Shown: positions 1-7,537, counted from the stretch's first letter. The stretch is 10,808 nt of DNA from Anaerolineae bacterium (GCA_016926595.1 JAFGOG010000370.1:1-10808); one strand, 5' to 3'. Notes: generated from the letters alone by a model not told the origin. A program made the numbers and translations.

Positions 1-963
1 GGTGTGTTGAGCAGCGGCGGCGACGGGCCAGGGTTTAACCCCTGCATCCGGGCCGTCGTGCGCATGGGTATCTCATACGGGATGACCGTCATGGGCATCC
101 ACAACGGCTATTCGGGGCTGATCAACGGCGAGATCGAGGAAATGACCGCCCGGTCAGTGGGCGGCATCATCGGCCGGGGCGGGACGATCCTGGGGACCGC
201 CCGTTCGGAAGAGTTCAAGACCGAGCGGGGCCGGCGGACGGCGATGCGCAGGCTGAACGAGCGCGGCGTAGAAGGGTTGATCGTCATCGGCGGCGATGGG
301 TCGTTTCGGGGGGCGCTCAAGCTCCACCAGGAATTCGGCTTCCCGGTGGTCGGCGTCCCGGGCACCATCGACAACGACATTTCCGGCACCGACATGTGCA
401 TCGGCGTCGATACGGCGCTCAACACTGTGCTGGACGCCATCGACAAGATCCGGGATACCGCTTCGTCGCACCAGCGCGCCTTCTTGATCGAAGTGATGGG
501 CCGCGCCTGCGGCTACCTGGCCCTGATGAGCGGTCTGGCCGGCGGCGCTGAGATGGTCCTTCTGCCCGAGGTTGAGACGAGTCCCGAGGAGGTGGCCGCC
601 GCCCTGCGCAACGCCTACCTGCGCGGCAAGGCGCACTGCATCATTGCCGTCGCCGAGGGGTACAAACCGGGCATGGCAGCCGTGGCCAATTACCTGGAAG
701 AGCGAGAGAGCGATCTCGGTTTCGAGGTGCGGACCACCGTCCTAGGTCACGTGCAGCGGGGCGGTTCGCCCACCGCCTTTGAGCGGCTGTTGGCGACGCG
801 GCTGGGTGTGGCCGCCGTCGATGCCATACGCGACGGCCAAGGCGGGGTCATGATCGGCCTGATCGGAAACAAGATCACCCTGACCCCCCTGGAACAGGTG
901 GTCAGCCAGCCGAGGTGCCTCGACCTGTCGATGCATCAGATTTCCCAGGCGTTGGAGAAATAG
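1..963 (+). CDS. pfkA: ATP-dependent 6-phosphofructokinase, 5' end cut by window edge
   Basis: Phosphorylates fructose-6-phosphate to fructose-1,6-bisphosphate in cytoplasmic glycolysis. The frame is open from base 1 and begins inside the N-terminal ATP-binding loop (GVLSSGGDGPGFNPCIR), so only about 5-10 residues should be missing upstream. The GTG at 4 is not a credible start, because it would delete the first beta strand. Visible motifs are GGDGS (289-303), PGTIDND (358-378, catalytic Asp at 370-372), the MGR substrate motif near 496-504, and the family signature R-x4-GHVQRGG-x5-ER near 730-786. Gly in GGDG and Gly in PGT are the ATP-type residues; pyrophosphate-dependent enzymes usually have Asp and Lys there. 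About 320 residues remain, the usual bacterial PfkA length. It ends in TAG, 5 nt before the ATG of the sensor kinase gene, which suggests co-transcription. Function is confident; the true start lies outside the window. Confidence 0.96.
   Translation, partial: GVLSSGGDGPGFNPCIRAVVRMGISYGMTVMGIHNGYSGLINGEIEEMTARSVGGIIGRGGTILGTARSEEFKTERGRRTAMRRLNERGVEGLIVIGGDGSFRGALKLHQEFGFPVVGVPGTIDNDISGTDMCIGVDTALNTVLDAIDKIRDTASSHQRAFLIEVMGRACGYLALMSGLAGGAEMVLLPEVETSPEEVAAALRNAYLRGKAHCIIAVAEGYKPGMAAVANYLEERESDLGFEVRTTVLGHVQRGGSPTAFERLLATRLGVAAVDAIRDGQGGVMIGLIGNKITLTPLEQVVSQPRCLDLSMHQISQALEK
954..957 (+). promoter_or_regulatory. Ribosome binding site (GGAG) for the sensor kinase, inside the end of pfkA
   Basis: GGAG lies 11 nt before the ATG at 969 and within the last codons of pfkA. 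It favours the ATG at 969 over the in-frame ATG at 915. The 915 start would add 18 non-hydrophobic residues encoded entirely over pfkA, ahead of the positively charged start that normally precedes TM1. The spacing is slightly long, so translational coupling with pfkA termination may help initiation. Confidence 0.55.
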
Positions 964-968
964 GCGCT

Positions 969-3900
969 ATGGTCCGTCTGCGCCGCTGGAACCAGCGGAC
1001 ACTCTACGAAAAGGCTAGCTGGCTGGCGATCGCCCTGTTGTTGTGCGCGACGATCGCCGTGGAGCTGGCCGCCCCGATCCTGGCGTGGCGCTGGACCCGG
1101 CTGCCCTTCCTGGACCTGTTGTTTGAGCATACTCTGCTGGTCAGCGGCGACCACCGATCGGACTGGAGCACGAACATCACGCAGGAAGGGTTCCCCTACC
1201 TGGTGGCGGTCGGCGATCAGCCGGTGACCGGTGACAGGGATCTCGCCGAAGTATTGCGTAACCTGTCACCTGGCCAGCGTGTCACGCTGACTCTTCAGCG
1301 GCAGGATAGCTCGGTTCCCACCTTTGTCGAGACCACTGCCCATCAGTTCCGGCTCAGGGACTGGCTGACTATGTTCTGGCTGCCATATGCTGTAGGCCTG
1401 ATCTACCTGGCTATTGGAATATGGGTCTTTTGGCTGCGCGGCGATCACCGCCCCGGCCAGAGCTTTGCCATATTTTGCGCCTTTGTCGCCCTGGCCACCG
1501 GCACCCTGTTCGACATCAGCTCCAGCCACACCCTGACGCGCATCTGGGTGGCGTCGCTGCCCTTTACCGCTGCTGCGCTCGTGCACCTGGCTTTTGTCTT
1601 TCCCGAGGAAGGCCCTGTGATCCGCCGCTGGCCACTGCTCCGCTTTGTCCCTTACCCGATCGCCGCGGTACTGGTTGCCGTGTCGCAATTGCGGCTTTAC
1701 ACCGCTGGCGACCCGCGAGCTTATCTCCCCACCTGGCGGTGGAACTATGTCGCCATGGGTGTGGCAGTGATCCTCTTTTTCATCCTGCTGCTCTACTCCC
1801 GCAGCCGGACCCTCTCGCCGATCGTGCGCCAACAGGTGCGTATCATCCTGATCGGCAGCGCCTTGGCCTTTGTGCCAATAGCTATCTTCCTGGCTCTATC
1901 TGGACTGGGGGTAAGAATTCCCTTTCAGAGCACCCTCTACCTGCCAACCCTGGTCATCTTTCCTCTGTCGATCGCCTACGCCATCCTGCGCTACCGGCTG
2001 CTGGGCATGGACCTGCTCGTCAGCCGGGGATTGGGCTATACGATCCTGGTGGCCGTCAGTGTCGGCTCCTACCTTCTGGCCCTGACGGTCCTGGGCCGGA
2101 CGTTAGAGCTCGGCCTTGTCCATGGGCCGTCCCTGCTCCTGGCATTTGTGGTTCTGATCCTCCTTTTTGCTCTCACCCCATTACGCAAGGGGGCAGAGCA
2201 CTTGGCCGAGCGGTTGCTGGGCTGGCGCCGCTTTGATTATCGCCAGGCGCTGCAAACCTTCAGCCGCGATCTGGCGACGATGCCTCTCGATCTGCCGGCC
2301 ATCTTGAGCCGGCTGCTCGCCCAGATCGAGCCGGTCAGTCACTCGGCGCCGGCCCTCATCTTTCTGTACGACTCTAAAATCGATCAGTACACCCTACAGC
2401 AGGGCGCCGGTTTCGCCATGATGCCAGACCAGGAGATCCGTTTTGAACCCGATTGCGGTCTGGCCCGCTGGCTGGATAGCCTCGACCACCCCCTTTACCT
2501 GTTGGGTGACGAGCTTCGTTCCGTGGAGCACAAGCTATCCGCTGAAGAAAGGAACGAGCTGGAGGCCCTGGGCCTGGTCCTCTTCCTGCCCCTGCGCGGC
2601 AAGCGAGGCGACATGCAGGGGCGACAGAGATCCCCGTCAGGGGACTCGCGGCTGTCCCGGAACGCTGGCGGAGTGGGCAATGACTGGCTGCAGGGATGGA
2701 TCGCACTCGGTCCCCGTCTGTCGGGTGAGCCCTACTCGCCCGACAATATCGCCTTCCTGACCGCCTTGACCAACCAGACGGCCATTGCCGTAGACAATGC
2801 CCAATTGCTGGCCGGAGCGCGCCACCAAGCCGAAGAGCTGATCGCGCTCCAGGAAACCGCCCTCGACATCTCAGCCCAACGGGATCTCCCGGTCCTATTG
2901 CAGGCCATCATCGAGCGGGCAGCCCGCTTGTTGGGCGCAACTGGCGGTGGGATCTACCTGGTCGAAGACGATGGCCGGCAATTGCGCCTGGTGGCCAGCC
3001 ACAACCTGGGTGGTGACTATGACGGCCTCGTGCTGCCACGTGGCACAGGCGTAGCCGGCCAGGTTGCCCTGCGCGCCCAACCGCTGCGCGTCAACGATTA
3101 CCAGCGCTTCGCCGGCAAAGCCGACGCATTTGCAGGCGCTCCTTTTCACGCCATCATGGGCGTGCCCCTCATGGGCTACGACCAGGTACTGGGAGTGCTC
3201 GACGTCGTCGATACCAACCCAACCCGCATCTTTAGCCATGAGGACGAATGGCTGCTGGCCTTGTTTGCCGGTCAGGCGGCCATCGCCCTGCGCAATGCGC
3301 AACTGTTTGCCGACCTGGAACGGCGGGTTGTCCAACTGGACGCGTTGAGACAGATCGGCGAGTCGGTGGACCTGCGACGCGGACTGGACGATCTGCTAGG
3401 CCAGATCTACCTCCAGACCGAGCGGATGATGCGAGTCGATAACTTTTACGTGGCCCTGTACGACGCCCGCCGCCAGGAGTTCACCTTCGCTTACTATGTC
3501 GAAGAGGGGGAGCGCCGCGAGCCTGCGCTCAAGACTTGGCCGCTGGGCACCGGGCTGACCAGCGAGATCGTCCGCCAGCGCTCGCCCATCATCACTGACG
3601 ACTATTTGACCGAATGCCAGCGGCGGGGCGTCTCGGCCAGCGGCACACCGGGCAAGGCGTGGCTGGGCGCGCCGCTCATAGCCGGCGATCAGGTCCTGGG
3701 CGTCCTTAACGTCTCCAGCTTCCAGCCCGACTATCGCTACACCCCCGAACAGGTCCAGGTTATGCTGGCCATCGCCGACCAGGCCGCCGCCGCCATCGAG
3801 CGGATAGGGTTGTATCAAGAGATGAAAGCCCGCGCCGCCGAGCTGGCCACACTGAACGAGGTGAGCCAGACGATCAATTCCACGCTCGACCTGGACAATG

Positions 3901-6134
3901 TCCTGAACCTGATCATGAACAAGGTAGTCGAGATCCTGGACGTAGAGGCCGGCTCGCTGCTCCTGCTGGACGAGGAATCGGGCGATCTGATCTTCCAGGT
4001 TGCCCTGGGTGTTCCCGAACAACTGGAGCCCAGTAGTCCTGGCGGTGCGGGCGGCAGCCAGGTTCTGATCGGCCGCCGTCACCCACTGGGCAGCGGGATC
4101 GCCGGCCACGTGGCGCAGAGCGGGCAGGCAGAGATCGTCAACGACGCCCAGTCCGACCCCCGCTGGAAACGGGACGTGGACAAGGATACCGGGCTGGTCA
4201 CTCGCAGCATACTGTGCGCGCCGATGATGAGCCGCGATCGGGTGATCGGCGTCATCGAGGCGATCAACCATCGCGACGGCACCCCCTTCCAACAAAGTGA
4301 GTCCGACCTGCTGGTCGCCTTTGCCGCCCAGGCCGCCGTAGCCATCGAAAACGCCCGCCTGTACACCATGACCGACCAGGCCCTGGCCCAACGGGTCGAC
4401 GAGCTGTCAACCATGCAGCGCATCGACCGGGAGCTGAACGCCGCCCTCGACTTTGACCGGGTCATGGACATGACCCTCGACTGGGCGCTGCGGGGCACGG
4501 GGGCGACCGTCGGCGTAATAGGGCTGCACGACGCCAGCCGCCAGGGTCTCCTGCTTTTGGCCAGCCGGGGATTCCCCGCCGATTACCATCGGCTGGAACC
4601 GTGGCCTCTCGACCGAGGTATCGCCGGACGTGTGATCCGAACCGGCGAGCCGACCCTCGTCGACGACGTAAGCCTGGACGCCGATTATTACCCCGCCCTG
4701 GCTGCAACCCGCTCCCAGCTCACGGTCCCCATTCGCCGCGAAGGCTCGGTCGTCGGCGTCATCGACGTCGAAAGCCCCAAGGTGGGCGCCTTTAATGACG
4801 AGCATCTGGCCTTTATCCGCCGCCTGGCCGACCATGCCGCCTTTGCCATCGAAAACGCACGGCTGTACCGGGAGACGCAGCAGCGATTGAGGGAGCTGAG
4901 CGTGCTTTTCGACACCAGCGCAGCCCTATCTACTACCCTGAACGTGGACGAGGTGCTGCATATCATCGCCCGGCAGGTGACGGCTATTCTGGATGCCGAA
5001 GGCTGCGCCATCTCGAGCTGGGACCGGGAGCAGGACGCCCTGGTGACGATGCTCGACTATAGCCGAGATCAGCCAGACGTCGATTTGCGGCAGCGCGGGG
5101 AGCGCGAGGTGACGCCGATAGTTTATCCACTGGTCGACTATCCGGCCTCGCGCCGAGCATTGGAGAGCCGCCAACCGATCAGCATCCAAGTTAGCGATCT
5201 GGACGTCGATCCGGCCGAGGTACGCTTGATGCAGGAACAGGGCATCCGGCATTTGCTGATGGTGCCGATGATTGTCCACGACGAGGTGGTCGGCATGCTG
5301 GAACTATTTCAGTCCCGCGAAGACCAGCCCTTTACGCCGACCGATATCGGCCTGGTTCAGACAATGGCCAACCAGGCTGCCGCCGCCCTGGAGAATGCGC
5401 GGCTATACGAGGGTGTGGCCGAGGCCAACCAGGCCAAGTCAGAATTCATCGACTTTGTAGCCCACGAGCTAAAGCAGCCGATGACCTCGATGCAGGGCTA
5501 CGCCAGAATGCTGACGATGGGCATCGGCGGCGAGCTAGCTCCAATGCAGACCCAGTTCGTGCAAGTCATTACCTCCAATGTAGACCGCATGGGCAAGCTG
5601 GTCAACGACCTGCTCGAGATCTCACGCCTGGAGGCGGGCCGCACCAAGCTCAAGCTGGAGCCGGTTCAGTTGCGCGAGGTGATCGATGAAACGCTGATCA
5701 ATACCCGCACCGAGATCGACGCCCGCCACCACACCCTCGAGGTGGCCGTTCCCGACGACCTGCCGCCGGTGATGGGTGACCGGGAGCGCCTGGTGCAGAT
5801 CATGACCAACCTGGTGAGCAACGCCTACAAATACACGCCGGAAGGCGGCATCATCCGCATCGCCGTGGATGGGCGCGATCAGCAGGAAGTGCCGCCTGGT
5901 CACCTGGTAATCAGCGTCAGCGACACCGGCATCGGCATGTCGCCGCAGGAGATGGCCGGCCTCCAGGAAAAGTTCTTCCGCGCCGACCAGCCACTGGTTC
6001 GCGATCAGCCGGGTACCGGCCTGGGTGTGTCGATCACCCGCGGCCTGGTGGCTCTGCACGGTGGCGAGCTTGTCGTCAAGAGCGAGGCCGGCAAGGGCAC
6101 CACCTTCAGCTTTACCGTGCCGACGGCAGCCTAG
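969..6134 (+). CDS. Membrane sensor histidine kinase: PDZ-like sensor, multi-TM block, six GAF domains, HisKA-HATPase
   Basis: A 1721-residue membrane kinase expected to autophosphorylate on His and pass phosphate to a response regulator; none is encoded in the window. Predicted order: TM1 (about 17-39); a PDZ-like extracytoplasmic domain (about 60-125, containing 'VAVGDQPVTG'); roughly nine further TM helices (about 133-403), a ComP-like arrangement; then six GAF domains at about 435-620, 630-785, 795-955, 965-1138, 1148-1306 and 1315-1485. Most end in an I-E-N-A-R-L-Y type helix (conserved Asn or its equivalent at 610, 776, 945, 1128, 1296, 1476) leading into a coiled-coil linker. The HisKA H-box is HELKQP with phospho-acceptor His1499. 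The HATPase shows the N box (Asn1618), DTGIGM (Asp1652) and GTGLG (from 1682). There is no receiver or output domain. Residues 552-576 form a 25-residue in-frame insertion in GAF1. GAF ligands cannot be read from sequence; none shows an obvious chromophore Cys. An earlier in-frame ATG at 915 is less likely. Confidence 0.93.
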   Translation: MVRLRRWNQRTLYEKASWLAIALLLCATIAVELAAPILAWRWTRLPFLDLLFEHTLLVSGDHRSDWSTNITQEGFPYLVAVGDQPVTGDRDLAEVLRNLSPGQRVTLTLQRQDSSVPTFVETTAHQFRLRDWLTMFWLPYAVGLIYLAIGIWVFWLRGDHRPGQSFAIFCAFVALATGTLFDISSSHTLTRIWVASLPFTAAALVHLAFVFPEEGPVIRRWPLLRFVPYPIAAVLVAVSQLRLYTAGDPRAYLPTWRWNYVAMGVAVILFFILLLYSRSRTLSPIVRQQVRIILIGSALAFVPIAIFLALSGLGVRIPFQSTLYLPTLVIFPLSIAYAILRYRLLGMDLLVSRGLGYTILVAVSVGSYLLALTVLGRTLELGLVHGPSLLLAFVVLILLFALTPLRKGAEHLAERLLGWRRFDYRQALQTFSRDLATMPLDLPAILSRLLAQIEPVSHSAPALIFLYDSKIDQYTLQQGAGFAMMPDQEIRFEPDCGLARWLDSLDHPLYLLGDELRSVEHKLSAEERNELEALGLVLFLPLRGKRGDMQGRQRSPSGDSRLSRNAGGVGNDWLQGWIALGPRLSGEPYSPDNIAFLTALTNQTAIAVDNAQLLAGARHQAEELIALQETALDISAQRDLPVLLQAIIERAARLLGATGGGIYLVEDDGRQLRLVASHNLGGDYDGLVLPRGTGVAGQVALRAQPLRVNDYQRFAGKADAFAGAPFHAIMGVPLMGYDQVLGVLDVVDTNPTRIFSHEDEWLLALFAGQAAIALRNAQLFADLERRVVQLDALRQIGESVDLRRGLDDLLGQIYLQTERMMRVDNFYVALYDARRQEFTFAYYVEEGERREPALKTWPLGTGLTSEIVRQRSPIITDDYLTECQRRGVSASGTPGKAWLGAPLIAGDQVLGVLNVSSFQPDYRYTPEQVQVMLAIADQAAAAIERIGLYQEMKARAAELATLNEVSQTINSTLDLDNVLNLIMNKVVEILDVEAGSLLLLDEESGDLIFQVALGVPEQLEPSSPGGAGGSQVLIGRRHPLGSGIAGHVAQSGQAEIVNDAQSDPRWKRDVDKDTGLVTRSILCAPMMSRDRVIGVIEAINHRDGTPFQQSESDLLVAFAAQAAVAIENARLYTMTDQALAQRVDELSTMQRIDRELNAALDFDRVMDMTLDWALRGTGATVGVIGLHDASRQGLLLLASRGFPADYHRLEPWPLDRGIAGRVIRTGEPTLVDDVSLDADYYPALAATRSQLTVPIRREGSVVGVIDVESPKVGAFNDEHLAFIRRLADHAAFAIENARLYRETQQRLRELSVLFDTSAALSTTLNVDEVLHIIARQVTAILDAEGCAISSWDREQDALVTMLDYSRDQPDVDLRQRGEREVTPIVYPLVDYPASRRALESRQPISIQVSDLDVDPAEVRLMQEQGIRHLLMVPMIVHDEVVGMLELFQSREDQPFTPTDIGLVQTMANQAAAALENARLYEGVAEANQAKSEFIDFVAHELKQPMTSMQGYARMLTMGIGGELAPMQTQFVQVITSNVDRMGKLVNDLLEISRLEAGRTKLKLEPVQLREVIDETLINTRTEIDARHHTLEVAVPDDLPPVMGDRERLVQIMTNLVSNAYKYTPEGGIIRIAVDGRDQQEVPPGHLVISVSDTGIGMSPQEMAGLQEKFFRADQPLVRDQPGTGLGVSITRGLVALHGGELVVKSEAGKGTTFSFTVPTAA
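2614..2695 (+). repeat. 75-bp in-frame insertion bounded by 7-bp direct repeats, within GAF1
   Basis: TGCAGGG occurs at 2614-2620 and again at 2689-2695, exactly 75 bp (25 codons) apart. Removing one unit changes the protein from a GAF loop with 25 extra residues to 'RGKRGDMQGWIALGPR', an ordinary GAF beta-turn. The inserted stretch contains dyads: CCCC (2632-2635) with GGGG (2640-2643), GGGAC (2641-2645) with GTCCC (2654-2658), and GACAG (2623-2627) with CTGTC (2652-2656). This looks like a small palindromic element with a target-site duplication that kept the frame. Whether copies exist elsewhere in the genome cannot be seen here. A tract gained by polymerase slippage or a lineage-specific loop are the alternatives. 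Confidence 0.5.
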
Positions 6135-6143
6135 ATCCGCCCA

Positions 6144-6163
6144 GGCGGCCACGTGGGGCCGCC
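6144..6163 (+). terminator. GC-rich hairpin after the sensor kinase, possible weak terminator
   Basis: GGCGGCC (6144-6150) pairs perfectly with GGCCGCC (6157-6163) around a 6-nt loop, starting 9 nt after the kinase stop codon. It is followed by a C-rich run and only a short T run (CTACCTTT), so it is not a textbook intrinsic terminator. It may act as a pause or RNA 3'-end stabiliser. The location fits the end of the pfkA-kinase transcript. Confidence 0.4.
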
Positions 6164-6253
6164 CCTACCTTTGGCGCCACCGTCATTTTGACATACAGGG
6201 TTGCTCGCGGCTGCTTGCGGAGCACAAAGAACCAGGCGGCAATTCGAATCCCT

Positions 6254-6302
6254 CAACCGGTTACGGTGTTCTCATTCCTGCTGATGTCCGAGACAACCGG
6301 TT
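6254..6302. promoter_or_regulatory. Two identical palindromic sites (CAACCGGTT) 40 bp apart upstream of the DegV gene
   Basis: CAACCGGTT occurs at 6254-6262 and 6294-6302; the inner AACCGGTT is a perfect 8-bp palindrome. The centres are exactly 40 bp apart, about four helical turns, placing both on nearly the same DNA face. The second ends 27 bp before the DegV-family ATG. The arrangement resembles a paired operator for a dimeric repressor controlling that gene. The alternative is that the two copies pair in RNA as an 8-bp stem with a 32-nt loop. No regulator gene is adjacent. The rest of the 195-nt spacer shows a TTGACA at 6188-6193 but no convincing -10. Confidence 0.35.
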
Positions 6303-6319
6303 TCTCAGAAAGCGATATT

Positions 6320-6323
6320 GGAG
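6320..6323 (+). promoter_or_regulatory. Ribosome binding site (GGAG) deciding the DegV start
   Basis: GGAG ends 6 nt before the ATG at 6330, ideal spacing. The alternative in-frame TTG at 6318 would overlap this site and add only four residues ahead of the conserved N-terminal beta strand, so ATG 6330 is preferred. Confidence 0.7.
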
Positions 6324-6329
6324 ACAGAC

Positions 6330-7190
6330 ATGGACCAGACGGTCAAGATCGTAACCGATAGCGGTGGTGACCTGCCACCACAACTACGGCAGGAATTCGA
6401 CATTGAGGTCGTTCCCCTGACCGTGCACTTTGGGGCCGAGGTCTATCGCGACGGAGAGTTGACGGCGGACGAGTTCTGGGAAAAGGCGGCCGGTCCCCAT
6501 CACCCTCAGACCTCCCAACCGCCAGTAGGTGCCTACGAAGAGGTGTTTGAACAGCTGGTCGCCCTGGACAAGCAGGTGCTGTGCCTGACGATCACCAGCA
6601 AGCACAGCGGCACCTTCAACGCCGCGCACTTGGCCGCCCAACGCTTCGGCGAGGCAGTGACCGTCTTTGATTCCCTGTCGCTCTCCTTGGGTCAGGGAGT
6701 ACAGGCCCTGATCGCAGCCGAGGCGGCGCAGGCCGGGCGCTCCGTGGCGGAGATCCTCTCCCTGTTGGAGAGCCTGCGGGCCCGGATGCGGCTGCTGATC
6801 GTGCTGGATACCCTGGAAAACCTGCGGCGCGGCGGACGGGCAGCCGCCTTTATCGCCGTCGCCGACCGGATGGCGCGGGCGCTCAACATCAAGGTCATCA
6901 TCAACATGGAGGAAGGTCAGTTGCGGCTGTCAGGCGCAGCCCGCTCCTTCAAGAGCGCGCTGGCCCGGGTGCTGAGCATGATCGAACAGATGGGGCCTTT
7001 CGATCACCTGGCCGTGGTCCACACCCGCAACCTGCCGACTGCACAACAGGTAGCTGAGCAGTTGGCGCAGAGCATCGGTTTCCCTCGCGAGCGCATCTGG
7101 CTGCGAGAGACGGAGGGAGTGCTGGCCGTCCATGCCGGGCCGGGCGTCATCGGGATCATGGCCGTGCCCAGCGGACCGCCTCCCCCCTAG
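6330..7190 (+). CDS. DegV family protein (FakB-like fatty-acid-binding protein)
   Basis: A 286-residue DegV-fold protein, the usual family length (about 280). Characterised members (FakB of Gram-positive bacteria) bind a fatty acid and present it to the kinase FakA, which makes acyl-phosphate for phospholipid synthesis. Diagnostic segments: the N-terminal strand 'VTDSGGDLP' (8-16); 'TSQPPVG' (61-67); 'SKHSGTF' (90-96), whose Ser93 matches the lipid-carboxylate-binding Ser region; 'FDSLSLSLGQG' (113-123); 'LDTLENLRRGGR' (159-170); and 'HAGPGVIGI' (268-276), whose His is commonly conserved near the ligand. The C-terminus ends in a short proline-rich tail. It stands alone on the plus strand, separated from the kinase by a hairpin and possible operators, and converges on the dodecin gene with a 49-nt gap. 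No FakA (DAK-domain) gene is in the window, so the fatty-acid-kinase role is family-based inference. Gram-positive-style ligand preference cannot be read from the sequence. Confidence 0.92.
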   Translation: MDQTVKIVTDSGGDLPPQLRQEFDIEVVPLTVHFGAEVYRDGELTADEFWEKAAGPHHPQTSQPPVGAYEEVFEQLVALDKQVLCLTITSKHSGTFNAAHLAAQRFGEAVTVFDSLSLSLGQGVQALIAAEAAQAGRSVAEILSLLESLRARMRLLIVLDTLENLRRGGRAAAFIAVADRMARALNIKVIINMEEGQLRLSGAARSFKSALARVLSMIEQMGPFDHLAVVHTRNLPTAQQVAEQLAQSIGFPRERIWLRETEGVLAVHAGPGVIGIMAVPSGPPPP

Positions 7191-7239
7191 ACGCCTACCA
7201 AGCGCCCGTCCAATCGAGGGTATCTGTGCGCGGGCCGGC

Positions 7240-7458
7240 TCAGTCCTCCTCCTCGTGATACTTGAACGACACTTTCACCTTCGTTCGATAGGCGACGATC
7301 TCCCCATCCTCGATCTGCATATCCATCTTGATAACCTCGGCGATGCGCAGGTCGTGCAGCGTTTTCATGGCCGTATCGATGGCGGCTACCGCCGCTTTCT
7401 CCCACGACTCGGTGCTGGTCCCAATCAGTTCGATTACCTTGTAAACACTTTCTGCCAT
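7240..7458 (-). CDS. Dodecin family protein, non-flavin (calcium dodecin/SecE2-like) subtype
   Basis: A 72-residue protein matching the dodecin family from end to end: strand 'VYKVIELIGTS' (5-15), helix 'SWEKAAVAAIDTAMKTL' (18-34), then two antiparallel strands ending in 'KVKVSFKY' (60-67). Dodecins assemble as hollow dodecamers; classical ones store riboflavin or FMN. Here the position of the flavin-stacking Trp (the W in 'LDWFEV' of classical dodecins) is Ile39 ('LRIAEV'), and the flavin-contacting Gln position is Arg58 ('AYRTKV'). That pattern resembles mycobacterial Rv0379/SecE2, described as a calcium dodecin, as far as I recall its sequence. The ATG at 7458 is preceded by AAGGGGAGGA (7461-7470), a strong though close ribosome binding site. 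The gene has its own promoter (7510-7537) and is likely monocistronic. The family call is firm; the loss of flavin binding is inferred from residues. Confidence 0.93.
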   Translation of the reverse strand: MAESVYKVIELIGTSTESWEKAAVAAIDTAMKTLHDLRIAEVIKMDMQIEDGEIVAYRTKVKVSFKYHEEED

Positions 7459-7509
7459 TGTCCTCCCCTTTCACTGTTAAGCCCGGCGGACCCGGATAAG
7501 GATACCTCT

Positions 7510-7537
7510 ATTATACCACACTCTGCGCCCTAGTCAA
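7510..7537 (-). promoter_or_regulatory. Sigma70-type extended -10 promoter for the dodecin gene
   Basis: On the minus strand, -35 TTGACT (7532-7537) and -10 TATAAT (7510-7515, perfect consensus) are 16 bp apart. The -10 is preceded by TGG, giving the extended TGnTATAAT form. The predicted start is near 7503, about 45 nt before the dodecin ATG. It lies between the end of the steroid-reductase-like gene and dodecin, so dodecin probably has its own strong, possibly constitutive, transcript. Confidence 0.85.

Noticed and set aside
4025..4084. A Gly/Ser-rich stretch in GAF4 (PSSPGGAGGS) as a second inserted element
   Set aside because: No flanking direct repeat or dyad is present, and loop length here varies normally among GAF domains.
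3396..4391. A long minus-strand open frame (331 codons) inside the sensor kinase gene, with similar ones at 5622-6152 and 4407-4835
   Set aside because: These are antisense shadows caused by high GC. The encoded strings show no family motifs, and the plus strand has clear GAF and kinase motifs throughout.
6188..6216. A consensus -35 (TTGACA at 6188-6193) as a promoter for the DegV gene
   Set aside because: No recognisable -10 occurs at 16-19 bp spacing (the sequence there is GC-rich), so I mention it only in passing and do not call a promoter.
6231..6254. A tRNA T-arm-like string (TTCGAATCCC) in the spacer before the DegV gene, suggesting a tRNA or attachment-site remnant
   Set aside because: The flanking bases do not form the T stem, and no acceptor, D or anticodon arm can be built upstream; no integrase or matching direct repeat is present.
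7191..7239. A possible bidirectional terminator between the convergent DegV and dodecin genes
   Set aside because: Only a 5-bp GCCCG/CGGGC pairing with a loop of over 20 nt is visible, with no T run on either side.
7187..7474. A 95-codon minus-strand frame overlapping dodecin
   Set aside because: It is a different reading frame of the dodecin gene, whose own frame matches its family along its full length and has a ribosome binding site.
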